Source: Pseudomonadota bacterium
Lineage (GTDB): Bacteria; Pseudomonadota; Alphaproteobacteria; Acetobacterales; Acetobacteraceae
NCBI GenBank assembly: GCA_021829055.1
Contig: JAJZCS010000035.1
Coordinates: 1-12,273, forward strand
Direction: 5' to 3'
DNA length: 12,273 nt
Under the pieces are notes generated by a model that worked only from the letters and a program-made list of their open reading frames with translations, had not been told where the DNA came from and made no database searches. Position numbers and translations under genes: made by a program. Of the stretch, positions 6,015 through 12,273 are shown piece by piece. Within the stretch, counting starts at the first letter, position 1, and every line of letters starts with the position of its first letter.

Positions 6015-6027
6015 AGGTAATATCGCC
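6003..6027 (-). repeat. Right terminal inverted repeat of the IS1595-family transposon
   Basis: Read on the minus strand it begins GGCGATATTACC and continues TTTGACAAACCCA. It matches the left repeat at 22 of 25 positions. CAATTTTT follows directly on the plus strand. Confidence 0.88.
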
Positions 6028-6035
6028 CAATTTTT
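6028..6035. repeat. Target-site duplication (right) of the IS1595-family transposon
   Basis: An exact second copy of CAATTTTT (2701-2708). Confidence 0.9.
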
Positions 6036-6130
6036 GGAGTAGGACCACCCTGACACCGCGACACCATCAGTTTGATGGACGACCACCCTTCAGGTCATAC
6101 CCGGACTAACCGGGGCCCGTCACCCCATCT
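6036..6130 (-). mobile_element. IS110-family element copy B, detached left end
   Basis: Read on the minus strand from 6130, this is colinear with the left end of copy A (799-893). It shares AGATGGG, TGACGGGCCCC, TCAAACTGATGGT and GGTCCT-CTCCAA, with scattered differences between. It stops exactly at the transposon's target duplication, and the continuation is found at 2708-2689 on the far side of the transposon. Together they form one interrupted IS110 5' end. Confidence 0.8.
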
Positions 6131-6202
6131 AGGTGATAATAAGGGCCCAAATTTAGCGAAATATTTTTTGTGACCCGATTAAAATGCACTTTCTCAAAGG
6201 CA

Positions 6203-6231
6203 TTGATTTGCGAAACAGAATTAAGTTAATA
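6203..6231 (+). promoter_or_regulatory. Candidate promoter of the sugar operon
   Basis: TTGATT (6203-6208), a 17-nt spacer and TTAATA (6226-6231) lie in an AT-rich stretch (about 6140-6260) that differs sharply from the GC-rich genes around it. A transcript would begin near 6238, giving a leader of about 34 nt before rfbF. The only nearby alternative would be read-through from the mobile elements. Assigned by eye. Confidence 0.45.
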
Positions 6232-6271
6232 GGTGGGTAGGATAAAAATCTAGTGGCATTGAGGTCTGGCG

Positions 6272-7045
6272 GTGAAGGTTGTTATTCTTGCGGGTGGCCT
6301 CGGCTCGCGCCTCTCGGAGGAAACATCGTTTCGTCCTAAGCCGCTCGTCGAACTCGGTGGCCGTCCCATCCTCTGGCACATAATGAAAATCTACGGCCAT
6401 TACGGTTTCACCGATTTCATCGTTTGCCTTGGCTACAAAGGCTATATGATCAAGGAGTTTTTCCACAATTACTTCCTACACCTGTCTGACGTCACCTTCG
6501 ATCTCGTACAGAATGAGATGACTGTCCACCGCCGCATGACCGAGCCGTGGAAAGTGACCTTGGTCGAGACCGGTGAATCGACGATGACAGGCGGCCGACT
6601 CAAGCGAGTCCTGCCCTATATCGGCGAAGATGAGGTGTTTGCGTTGACCTATGGTGATGGCGTCGCTGATATTGATCTAAAAGCAGAAATGGCGTTTCAT
6701 CGCGGCCACAGACGCCTTGCCACCGTCGCCGCCGTGCGCCCGGCGAAGCGTTTCGGTGTTTTGAACCTAGAAGGTAACAACGTCGCCAGTTTCGCAGAGA
6801 AGCCGGAGGACGAGGGCGGTTGGATCAGCGGCGGCTTTTTTCTATTGTCGCCAAACGTCGGGGAGCTGATCGCAGACGACACAACGGTTTGGGAGCAGGA
6901 ACCGCTCATGACCTTGGCGGCGCAGGATCAGCTGCGTGCGTTCGAGCATCGCGGATTCTGGCACCCGATGGACACGCTCCGCGATAAAACCTATCTGGAA
7001 AACGAGTGGGCGACGGGGCGAGCGCGGTGGAAAGTCTGGGAATAG
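6272..7045 (+). CDS. rfbF: Glucose-1-phosphate cytidylyltransferase
   Basis: Catalyses CTP + glucose-1-phosphate to CDP-glucose + pyrophosphate, the entry step to CDP-linked 3,6-dideoxy sugars. The cytosolic protein has 257 residues, the usual length. The nucleotide-binding signature is at the N-terminus (VVILAGGLGSRLSEET, then RPKPLVELGGRPILWHIM, with the catalytic-type K23). YGDGVADID near 125-135 supplies metal-binding Asp. AEKPEDEGGWISGGFF and the C-terminal FWHPMDTLRDKTYLE are typical of RfbF rather than the thymidylyltransferase RmlA. The start is a GTG (6272) with GAGG 7 nt upstream. It is the first gene of the operon and overlaps rfbG. No defects seen. Confidence 0.95.
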   Translation: MKVVILAGGLGSRLSEETSFRPKPLVELGGRPILWHIMKIYGHYGFTDFIVCLGYKGYMIKEFFHNYFLHLSDVTFDLVQNEMTVHRRMTEPWKVTLVETGESTMTGGRLKRVLPYIGEDEVFALTYGDGVADIDLKAEMAFHRGHRRLATVAAVRPAKRFGVLNLEGNNVASFAEKPEDEGGWISGGFFLLSPNVGELIADDTTVWEQEPLMTLAAQDQLRAFEHRGFWHPMDTLRDKTYLENEWATGRARWKVWE

Positions 7046-8127
7046 ATGCTGAGTTCTGGCGCGGACGCAAAGTCCTTCTGACCGGCCATACAGGTTTTAA
7101 AGGCGCTTGGCTTAGCCTTTGGCTTTTACAGATGGGTGCTCGGGTGCGCGGCTTAGCGCTTGATCCGCCGTCATCTCTGTCTCTGTTCCACTTGGCCCGT
7201 GCCGGCGTGGGTTTAGAGGATCTGCGGGGGGATATCCGCGACTCGGCGATTGTTCATAGCGCCATTGCCGATTTCCGGCCGGATATCGTCATTCATTTGG
7301 CGGCACAGTCGTTGGTGCGGCCCTCTTATTCCGATCCCGTTGGCACTTATGCGACCAATGTGATGGGCACGATCAACGTGCTCGAGGCCGTTCGTGCGAC
7401 CAACGGGATCGGTGCCGTCCTAGTTGTCACCAGCGACAAATGCTACGAAAACCGCGAATGGGATCGCGGATATGTTGAAAGCGATGCCATGGGCGGCCAC
7501 GATCCATATAGTAGTAGCAAGGGGTGTGCGGAGCTCATTACATCGGCTTATCGCCGCTCTTACTTTCATCACGATCGCCATGGCGTGGCGCTGGCGTCGG
7601 CCCGGGCCGGAAATGTCATTGGTGGGGGAGATTGGGCGGTGGATCGGCTGGTGCCTGACGCCATTCGGGCCCTTCTCAACAGAGCGCCCTTTGTAGTCCG
7701 CTCCCCCGAAGCGGTGCGGCCCTGGCAGCACGCACTAGAACCCCTTAGCGGGTATCTGTTGCTTGTGCAACGTCTGCGTAACGAAGGCCAGCGCTTCGCC
7801 GATGGCTGGAATTTTGGGCCTGACCGCGAAGCCGAACGACCGGTCCGCGATCTGGCCGAGCGCATCGTTGGCCTTTGGGGCGAGGGCGCCCGCTGGGAGG
7901 TCATGTCCCAGGCCGGGCTCCCCCATGAGGCGAAGTACCTAACCTTGAATGCGGCCAAAGCCCGTCAAGAATTGGCTTGGCGCCCACGACTGACCCTCGA
8001 TAATGCGCTTGCGCTGACCGTGGACTGGTACAAGGCCTTTGGCACTGGTCGCGATATGCGCCCCTTCACCCAGGACCAGATCGCCGCCTACACTCAAATG
8101 CCCACTGTGCCGGAAATGCCGGAATGA
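7027..8127 (+). CDS. rfbG: CDP-glucose 4,6-dehydratase
   Basis: Converts CDP-glucose to CDP-4-keto-6-deoxyglucose with tightly bound NAD+. It is an extended short-chain dehydrogenase of about 366 residues. The Rossmann motif is TGHTGFKG at 19-26, followed by LSLWLLQMGA. Active-site elements are VVTSDKCYEN (T135-S136-D137-K138) and Y161-SSS-K165, with DPYSSSKGCAE typical of RfbG. RPWQHALEPLSGYL near 240 and WNFGP near 260 are further family marks. I chose the GTG at 7027 (MESLGIDAEFW), which overlaps rfbF by 19 nt; an in-frame GTG at 7006, with GGA 6 nt upstream, would add seven residues. Its stop overlaps the next gene in ATGA. Confidence 0.94.
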   Translation: MESLGIDAEFWRGRKVLLTGHTGFKGAWLSLWLLQMGARVRGLALDPPSSLSLFHLARAGVGLEDLRGDIRDSAIVHSAIADFRPDIVIHLAAQSLVRPSYSDPVGTYATNVMGTINVLEAVRATNGIGAVLVVTSDKCYENREWDRGYVESDAMGGHDPYSSSKGCAELITSAYRRSYFHHDRHGVALASARAGNVIGGGDWAVDRLVPDAIRALLNRAPFVVRSPEAVRPWQHALEPLSGYLLLVQRLRNEGQRFADGWNFGPDREAERPVRDLAERIVGLWGEGARWEVMSQAGLPHEAKYLTLNAAKARQELAWRPRLTLDNALALTVDWYKAFGTGRDMRPFTQDQIAAYTQMPTVPEMPE

Positions 8128-9050
8128 CGCCGCAGAGGATTCTCATCACCGGTGCAACGGGATTCATAGGTGCACGGATCGCGGAGCGGCTAGCAGAGAG
8201 GGGGCATAAATTGGCTCTATTGTTGCGCGCGTCCAAGCCGTACGACCGCGCCGCAGCAATATACGAGTGTTGCGACATCATCCGTGGCGATCTGTCGGAT
8301 CGGGAAAGCTATGCTGCGGCGCTGCGCGCGTTCGCCCCAGAGATCCTCGTACACGCCGCTTGGAGCGGGGTTTCCAGCGCCGACCGCAACGATCCGCGTC
8401 AGATCACCAACATCGGGAGCACAGCCGACTTCTTGGAAGAGGCAATCTCGACCGGAGTTACCAGCTTTGTTGGCTTCGGATCGCAGGCCGAATATGGGCC
8501 GAAGAACCGCAAGATCGACGAGCGCGCGCCGACCGAGCCGACCACCCTATACGGCCATAGCAAGCTGGCCACCTGCCGAGCGACACAGGCCATGTGCCGG
8601 CTAAAGGACGTGCGCCATGCCTGGCTGCGGGTCTTCTCGGTTTATGGTCCCCGCGACAATCCGAATTGGCTCATCCCTTCGTTAATCGCCAAGCTCAAGG
8701 CCGGCGAGATGATGGAGATGACACCCTGCGAGCAAATTTGGGACTTCCTCTATATCGACGACCTCGCCGATGCAGCTGTGGCCGTTGTCGAGAACCCCCA
8801 GGCCGCTGGTATCTTCAATCTGGGTTCCGGAGCCGGACGGCCACTGAGGGAGACCGTGAGACTATTGCGCGACCTTGTGCGTCCGGAAGGCGAGATCGCC
8901 TTCGGCGCTGCGCCCTACCGACCTGACCAGGTGATGCATCTGGAAGCCGATATCGGTCGCCTCGAGGAGGTTGCGGCCTGGCGGCCGGCGACCAAACTTG
9001 AAGCAGGATTAGAAGCGACCGTCCGGTGGTTTACACAGACATATGGATAA
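8124..9050 (+). CDS. Extended short-chain dehydrogenase (NDP-sugar ketoreductase/epimerase)
   Basis: This 308-residue NAD(P)-dependent sugar-nucleotide enzyme has the Rossmann motif TGATGFIG at 9-16, a substrate-site Ser in GFGSQAEYG (about 119), and the catalytic pair Y143-GHS-K147. LRVFSVYGPRDNPNWLIPSL, DFLYIDDLADA and FNLGSGAGRPL complete the family pattern. Substrate cannot be read from the sequence. Between rfbG and rfbH it probably reduces a keto group on a CDP-6-deoxy or 3,6-dideoxy sugar, as abequose/paratose synthases (RfbJ/RfbS) and the yersiniose enzyme YerF do. The overlap ATGA with rfbG implies coupled translation. A 48-nt gap separates it from rfbH. Confidence 0.8.
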   Translation: MTPQRILITGATGFIGARIAERLAERGHKLALLLRASKPYDRAAAIYECCDIIRGDLSDRESYAAALRAFAPEILVHAAWSGVSSADRNDPRQITNIGSTADFLEEAISTGVTSFVGFGSQAEYGPKNRKIDERAPTEPTTLYGHSKLATCRATQAMCRLKDVRHAWLRVFSVYGPRDNPNWLIPSLIAKLKAGEMMEMTPCEQIWDFLYIDDLADAAVAVVENPQAAGIFNLGSGAGRPLRETVRLLRDLVRPEGEIAFGAAPYRPDQVMHLEADIGRLEEVAAWRPATKLEAGLEATVRWFTQTYG

Positions 9051-9098
9051 TTTTAGGTCGCACGAGAATTTTGCGAGCCGTCCTGGTGGGATAAATCG

Positions 9099-10442
9099 AT
9101 GACTGCTTACAACCCTGATGCCCTGCGCGAAAAGATACTGGCCCTATGCGAGCAATATGCGGCGGTGGAGCACGGGCTCAAGCCGTTCCAGCCGGGCGTC
9201 AGCCCAGTGCCGGTCAGTGGCAAAGTACTCGGCATCACCGAAATGCGTATGCTGGTAGACTCATGCCTTGATTTTTGGTTGACAACCGGACGCTTCAACA
9301 CTGAGTTCGAGAAGCAGCTGGGTAAGCGCACAGGCGTGATGCAAGCGCTGACGACGAATTCGGGCTCGTCGGCAAATCTCCTGGCTTGCACGGCGCTGAC
9401 CTCGCACATGCTAGGCGACAAGGCCTTGAAGCCCGGCGATGAGGTGATCACCTGTGCTACGGGGTTTCCCACGACCGTAAACCCGTCACTGCAAAACGGT
9501 CTGGTGCCCGTCTTCCTCGATGTCGAACTTGGCACCTACAATATAGATATCAGCCGGCTCGAGGAAGCGGTGAGCCAGCGCACGCGCGCGATCATGATCG
9601 CCCACACGCTTGGCAATCCTTTCGACCTGGGCGCCATCACCGCCATAGCAAAGAAGTATGATCTCTTCCTCGTGGAAGATTGCTGTGACGCGCTGGGCGC
9701 AACCTACGACGGCAAGAACATCGGTACCTTCGGGGCGCTGGGCACGCTCTCTTTCTATCCGGCCCATCATATCACTATGGGCGAAGGCGGCGCGGTGCTC
9801 TGCAATCGTATGATCTTCAAGCGCGTCGTGGAATCGATTCGCGACTGGGGCCGCGACTGCTACTGTGAGCCGGGCAAGGACAACACCTGCAAACGCCGGT
9901 TCGACTGGAAGCTAGGCGACCTGCCCTACGGATACGACCACAAATATACTTACTCGCATCTCGGATATAATCTTAAGATCACCGACATGCAGGCCGCCGT
10001 AGGTCTGGCGCAACTTGAGCGGCTGGACGAGTTCGTCGCCGCACGCCGCCGCAACTGGCAATATTTGCGCGACGGACTTCGCGATCTCGAAGATGTCCTC
10101 ATGTTACCGATCGCCACCGCGAACAGTGAACCTTCATGGTTTGGTTTCTGCATCACGCTTCGTCCCGGGACTCCGTTCGACCGCGAAGAGCTCATGCGCT
10201 TTCTCGACAGCAAGAAGGTTGGCACGCGCCTGCTGTTCGGCGGTAATCTACTGCGCCAGCCCTATATGAGTGGGCGCAAATATCGCGTTGCTGGCCCGCT
10301 CGACAATTCGGACATCGTTATGAACCGCACATTTTGGATTGGTGTATATCCTGGTCTGACCCACGCGCACCTTGATTACGTACTGGAAACGCTGCATGAG
10401 TATTTCAAGAATAAGAGGATAGCGGCCCATACCGCATCCTAG
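9099..10442 (+). CDS. rfbH: CDP-4-keto-6-deoxyglucose 3-dehydrase (E1)
   Basis: This PMP- and [2Fe-2S]-dependent enzyme removes the C-3 hydroxyl of CDP-4-keto-6-deoxyglucose, the committed step to 3,6-dideoxy sugars. The 447-residue protein is full length for RfbH, with a DegT/DnrJ aminotransferase fold. The lysine that normally holds PLP is replaced by histidine (H223 in [14 protein letters not shown]), the hallmark of this dehydrase. The iron-sulfur ligands appear complete: C196 in [10 protein letters not shown], and C254, C256, C264 in [13 protein letters not shown], each three residues after the positions I recall for the Yersinia enzyme. The ATG at 9099 is preceded by GGTGGGA. Turnover in known systems needs a separate NADH-dependent reductase, which is not in this window. 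Confidence 0.96.
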   Translation: MTAYNPDALREKILALCEQYAAVEHGLKPFQPGVSPVPVSGKVLGITEMRMLVDSCLDFWLTTGRFNTEFEKQLGKRTGVMQALTTNSGSSANLLACTALTSHMLGDKALKPGDEVITCATGFPTTVNPSLQNGLVPVFLDVELGTYNIDISRLEEAVSQRTRAIMIAHTLGNPFDLGAITAIAKKYDLFLVEDCCDALGATYDGKNIGTFGALGTLSFYPAHHITMGEGGAVLCNRMIFKRVVESIRDWGRDCYCEPGKDNTCKRRFDWKLGDLPYGYDHKYTYSHLGYNLKITDMQAAVGLAQLERLDEFVAARRRNWQYLRDGLRDLEDVLMLPIATANSEPSWFGFCITLRPGTPFDREELMRFLDSKKVGTRLLFGGNLLRQPYMSGRKYRVAGPLDNSDIVMNRTFWIGVYPGLTHAHLDYVLETLHEYFKNKRIAAHTAS

Positions 10443-10460
10443 CAAGGGGAGCGCGCGGAG

Positions 10461-11312
10461 GTGAACGGACTGAAGCGATTCAAGAGCAGCGAGGCTGCAG
10501 CACGTCAGTTGCGACGCGATACCATCATGATGATCGAGCGATCCAAAACGTCCCATATCGGCAGCTGTCTGTCGATGGCCGACATTTTGGCTGTGCTTTA
10601 TCGCGACGTGCTCAACCTGGATGCCCGCGATCCAAAGTGGGTACAGCGTGATATCTATCTGCAATCAAAGGGCCATGCCGCCGCGATCCTCTATGCGTGC
10701 CTTGCGCGCGTCGGCTATATTGATCCTGTCGAGCTGGCTCGCTTCTGCCAGGACGGTGCAAGCCTTGGTGGCCATGTTACGACGCACGGTGCGCCGGGGG
10801 TTGAGCTCTCGGTTGGATCTCTTGGACATGCGCTTCCAGTGGGTGCCGGGTGGGCGCTCGGCATGAAGCGGAAGGGGAAGACGCGCCGGGTCTTCGTTGT
10901 TCTCAGCGACGGCGAATGCGATGAAGGCTCAAACTGGGAAGCTGCTCTTTTCGCAGGGCATCACGGACTCGACAATCTTAGCGCCATCGTCGACTGTAAC
11001 GGCATTCAGAGCTTCGGTAGCGTGGAAGAGGTCATGCGGTTGGAGCCGTTTGTTCAGAAGTGGCGGGATTTCGGTTGGCAGGCTGTCGAACTAAATGGGC
11101 ACGATCACGCCGCCCTGCGCCAAGCGCTGGAGTGTCGGACCGAGGGTGGTAAACCGCTGTGCATCATTGCGCGCACAGTGAAGGGCCGCGGCGTCTCGAG
11201 CATGGAGAATGCACTTCTGTGGCACTACCGCTCTCCTTCGAAGGATGATGCGGACGCGGCATTGATTGAACTTGGCGGAGCATCATGCGAAACAGATTTG
11301 TGGACGCGCTGA
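10461..11312 (+). CDS. Transketolase-like protein, N-terminal (TPP-binding) subunit
   Basis: This 283-residue protein corresponds to the thiamine-diphosphate-binding half of transketolase. Seen are SKTSHIGSCLSMADILAVLY, the active-site LQSKGHAAAILYA, GSLGHALPVGAGWALG, and the TPP/metal motif SDGECDEGSNWE (D150) through DCNGIQ (N180), with SDG in place of the usual GDG. CIIARTVKGRG closes the domain. It needs the next gene's product to form an active site and presumably transfers a ketol unit onto an aldehyde or ketone acceptor. The GTG start at 10461 follows an AGGGGAG and GGAGG context. It begins 18 nt after rfbH and overlaps the next gene by 28 nt, tying it to the dideoxy-sugar pathway, not central metabolism. 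Confidence 0.88.
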   Translation: MNGLKRFKSSEAAARQLRRDTIMMIERSKTSHIGSCLSMADILAVLYRDVLNLDARDPKWVQRDIYLQSKGHAAAILYACLARVGYIDPVELARFCQDGASLGGHVTTHGAPGVELSVGSLGHALPVGAGWALGMKRKGKTRRVFVVLSDGECDEGSNWEAALFAGHHGLDNLSAIVDCNGIQSFGSVEEVMRLEPFVQKWRDFGWQAVELNGHDHAALRQALECRTEGGKPLCIIARTVKGRGVSSMENALLWHYRSPSKDDADAALIELGGASCETDLWTR

Positions 11313-12199
11313 GCGCCATAGCGGAGACCGATCCGCGCCCATTCCTGATCACCGGCGATCTTGGTTTTTCCGTGTTGGAGCGCTTTCAAAACTGCTTTCC
11401 TGACCGCTTTTTAAATGCTGGTGTCGCTGAGCAGAATATGACCGGCTTGGCAGCGGGGCTGGCTATGGCAGGCTATTACCCATTCACCTACTCCATCGCC
11501 AATTTCCCGACACTGCGCTGCCTCGAGCAGATCCGCAACGACATCTGTTATCACCGCCTGCCAGTTTGTGTGGTCGCGGTCGGTGGCGGTGTTGCCTACG
11601 GCGCATCAGGCTACTCACATCATGCTGTCGAGGATCTGGCTATTATGCGCGCGCTCGATGGCATGACGGTCTTGGCTCCCGCCGATCCTGTAGAGACCGC
11701 CTGTGCAGTGGAAGCGATCGTCGCCGCTGGCCGGCCGGCCTATCTGCGGCTGGGTAAGGGAGGAGAGCCGAATCTTCACCGCTCTAAGCCGGGTTTTGTC
11801 ATCGGCCGACCGTTGATGCTGCGTGCGGGAACGGAGATCTGCATCGCGGCCTCCGGCCCCATCGTCGGAAATGCGCTCGCTGTGGCAGACATGTTGGCAG
11901 CGGACGGGATAGCGGTGCGCGTGCTCAGCTTTCCTACGCTAAATCCGCATGAACCGGATGCGCTGCGCGCAGCCTTTGAAGGCATTGGAAATGCTTTCTT
12001 CCTCGAAGAGCATTTCGGCAATCCACTCCTCGCTAGCATCGCCGAGGTGGCGCCAGATATTCTGGCCAAAATGCGGAGCCACCCACTCTCGCTTGCTCGC
12101 ACGAACAAGCATGTGCTTGGGAGTCGCGACTATCTTCTATCTCTTAGCGGCTTGGCTCCGGATGGCATTGCCGCGCGCATTCGTCAGAGCCTAGGCTAA
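11285..12199 (+). CDS. Transketolase-like protein, C-terminal (pyrimidine-binding) subunit
   Basis: This 304-residue protein is the second half of the split transketolase. The pyrimidine-binding domain has NAGVAEQNMTGLAAGLAM, whose E49 should activate the TPP aminopyrimidine. Next come YSIANFPTLRCLEQIRND and GVAYGASGYSHHAVEDLAIM, with the histidine pair typical of transketolase and 1-deoxyxylulose synthase, and VLAPADPVE. The C-terminal domain (about 175-300) includes IAASGPIVGNALAVADML and RVLSFPTLNPHE. It overlaps the N-subunit gene by 28 nt, so the two are probably made in equal amounts. Together they may add a two-carbon branch to the CDP-4-keto-3,6-dideoxy sugar; that role is inferred from context. 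Confidence 0.88.
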   Translation: MRNRFVDALSAIAETDPRPFLITGDLGFSVLERFQNCFPDRFLNAGVAEQNMTGLAAGLAMAGYYPFTYSIANFPTLRCLEQIRNDICYHRLPVCVVAVGGGVAYGASGYSHHAVEDLAIMRALDGMTVLAPADPVETACAVEAIVAAGRPAYLRLGKGGEPNLHRSKPGFVIGRPLMLRAGTEICIAASGPIVGNALAVADMLAADGIAVRVLSFPTLNPHEPDALRAAFEGIGNAFFLEEHFGNPLLASIAEVAPDILAKMRSHPLSLARTNKHVLGSRDYLLSLSGLAPDGIAARIRQSLG

Positions 12200-12240
12200 G
12201 ACAGACGGCGCGCGCTGCTGCAAGCTTTCAGAGATTGTGG

Positions 12241-12265
12241 TAAGTGGCCGATCTAGGCCGCCTTA
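12241..12265. other. Imperfect palindrome after the last gene
   Basis: TAAG-T-GGCC, a six-base loop GATCTA, then GGCC-GC-CTTA can form a short interrupted hairpin about 40 nt after the transketolase stop. No T-run follows, so it is not a typical intrinsic terminator. No gene start is visible in 12200-12273. Confidence 0.25.
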
Positions 12266-12273
12266 AGGTATCT

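Larger units (their letters stand above)
2709..6027. mobile_element. IS1595-family transposon with four cargo genes
   Basis: This is a 3319-bp element. Its ends are inverted copies of each other (2709-2733 and 6027-6003, 22 of 25 identical, beginning GGCGATATTA), and it is bounded by a perfect 8-bp duplication, CAATTTTT. The left part encodes a zinc-ribbon DDE transposase of the IS1595 (ISXO2-like) type. The other two thirds carry a DUF3800 gene, a 55-codon gene on the opposite strand, and a two-gene envelope pair. It interrupts the 5' leader of IS110 copy B: deleting it with one duplication restores a sequence that aligns with copy A at 881-915. The intact transposase and exact duplication suggest a fairly recent insertion. 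The family is known to include members carrying passenger genes. Confidence 0.9.

Overview
The window looks like an accessory region of an alphaproteobacterial chromosome, probably of the rhizobial or acetic-acid-bacteria type. I judge this from codon usage, the kinds of insertion sequence and the layout of the sugar genes; no marker fixes the genus. It splits into a mobile-element graveyard (about 1-6130) and a nucleotide-sugar operon (about 6200-12200).

Graveyard, left to right. A decayed istB fragment of an IS21-type element (about 84-369) is followed by an intact tRNA-Lys(UUU) on the minus strand with its own promoter. Next comes the 5' part of an IS110-family element (copy A, plus strand, 799-1211). 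An IS407-like IS3-family element abuts it (1212-2555, minus strand), with decayed genes but nearly perfect 81-bp inverted outer arms. On its other side is the 5' part of a second IS110 copy (copy B, minus strand). Copy B is split in two by an IS1595-family transposon.

The IS1595-family transposon (2709-6027) is the most interesting object. It is delimited by 25-bp terminal inverted repeats (22 of 25 identical) and a perfect 8-bp target duplication, CAATTTTT. Removing the element and one CAATTTTT rejoins the two halves of IS110 copy B into a sequence that aligns with copy A. Inside are an apparently intact zinc-ribbon DDE transposase and four cargo genes: a DUF3800 protein, a 55-residue basic protein whose start codon overlaps the DUF3800 start on the other strand, and a two-gene envelope pair (a single-pass membrane protein and a putative lipoprotein). 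Both terminal repeats contain a TTGACA box, so each end seems to carry an inward promoter.

The sugar operon reads rfbF, rfbG, an extended short-chain dehydrogenase, rfbH, then a transketolase split into N- and C-terminal subunits. Overlaps and short gaps suggest one transcript from a promoter near 6203-6231. RfbF makes CDP-glucose, RfbG makes CDP-4-keto-6-deoxyglucose, and RfbH (Fe-S/PMP type, key residues present) carries out the C-3 dehydration. By analogy with the yersiniose pathway, the transketolase pair may add a two-carbon branch to the 4-keto-3,6-dideoxy sugar, and the dehydrogenase may reduce a keto group. The product would be an unusual branched or 3,6-dideoxy sugar for LPS or another glycan. 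The RfbH partner reductase and the glycosyltransferases are not in the window.
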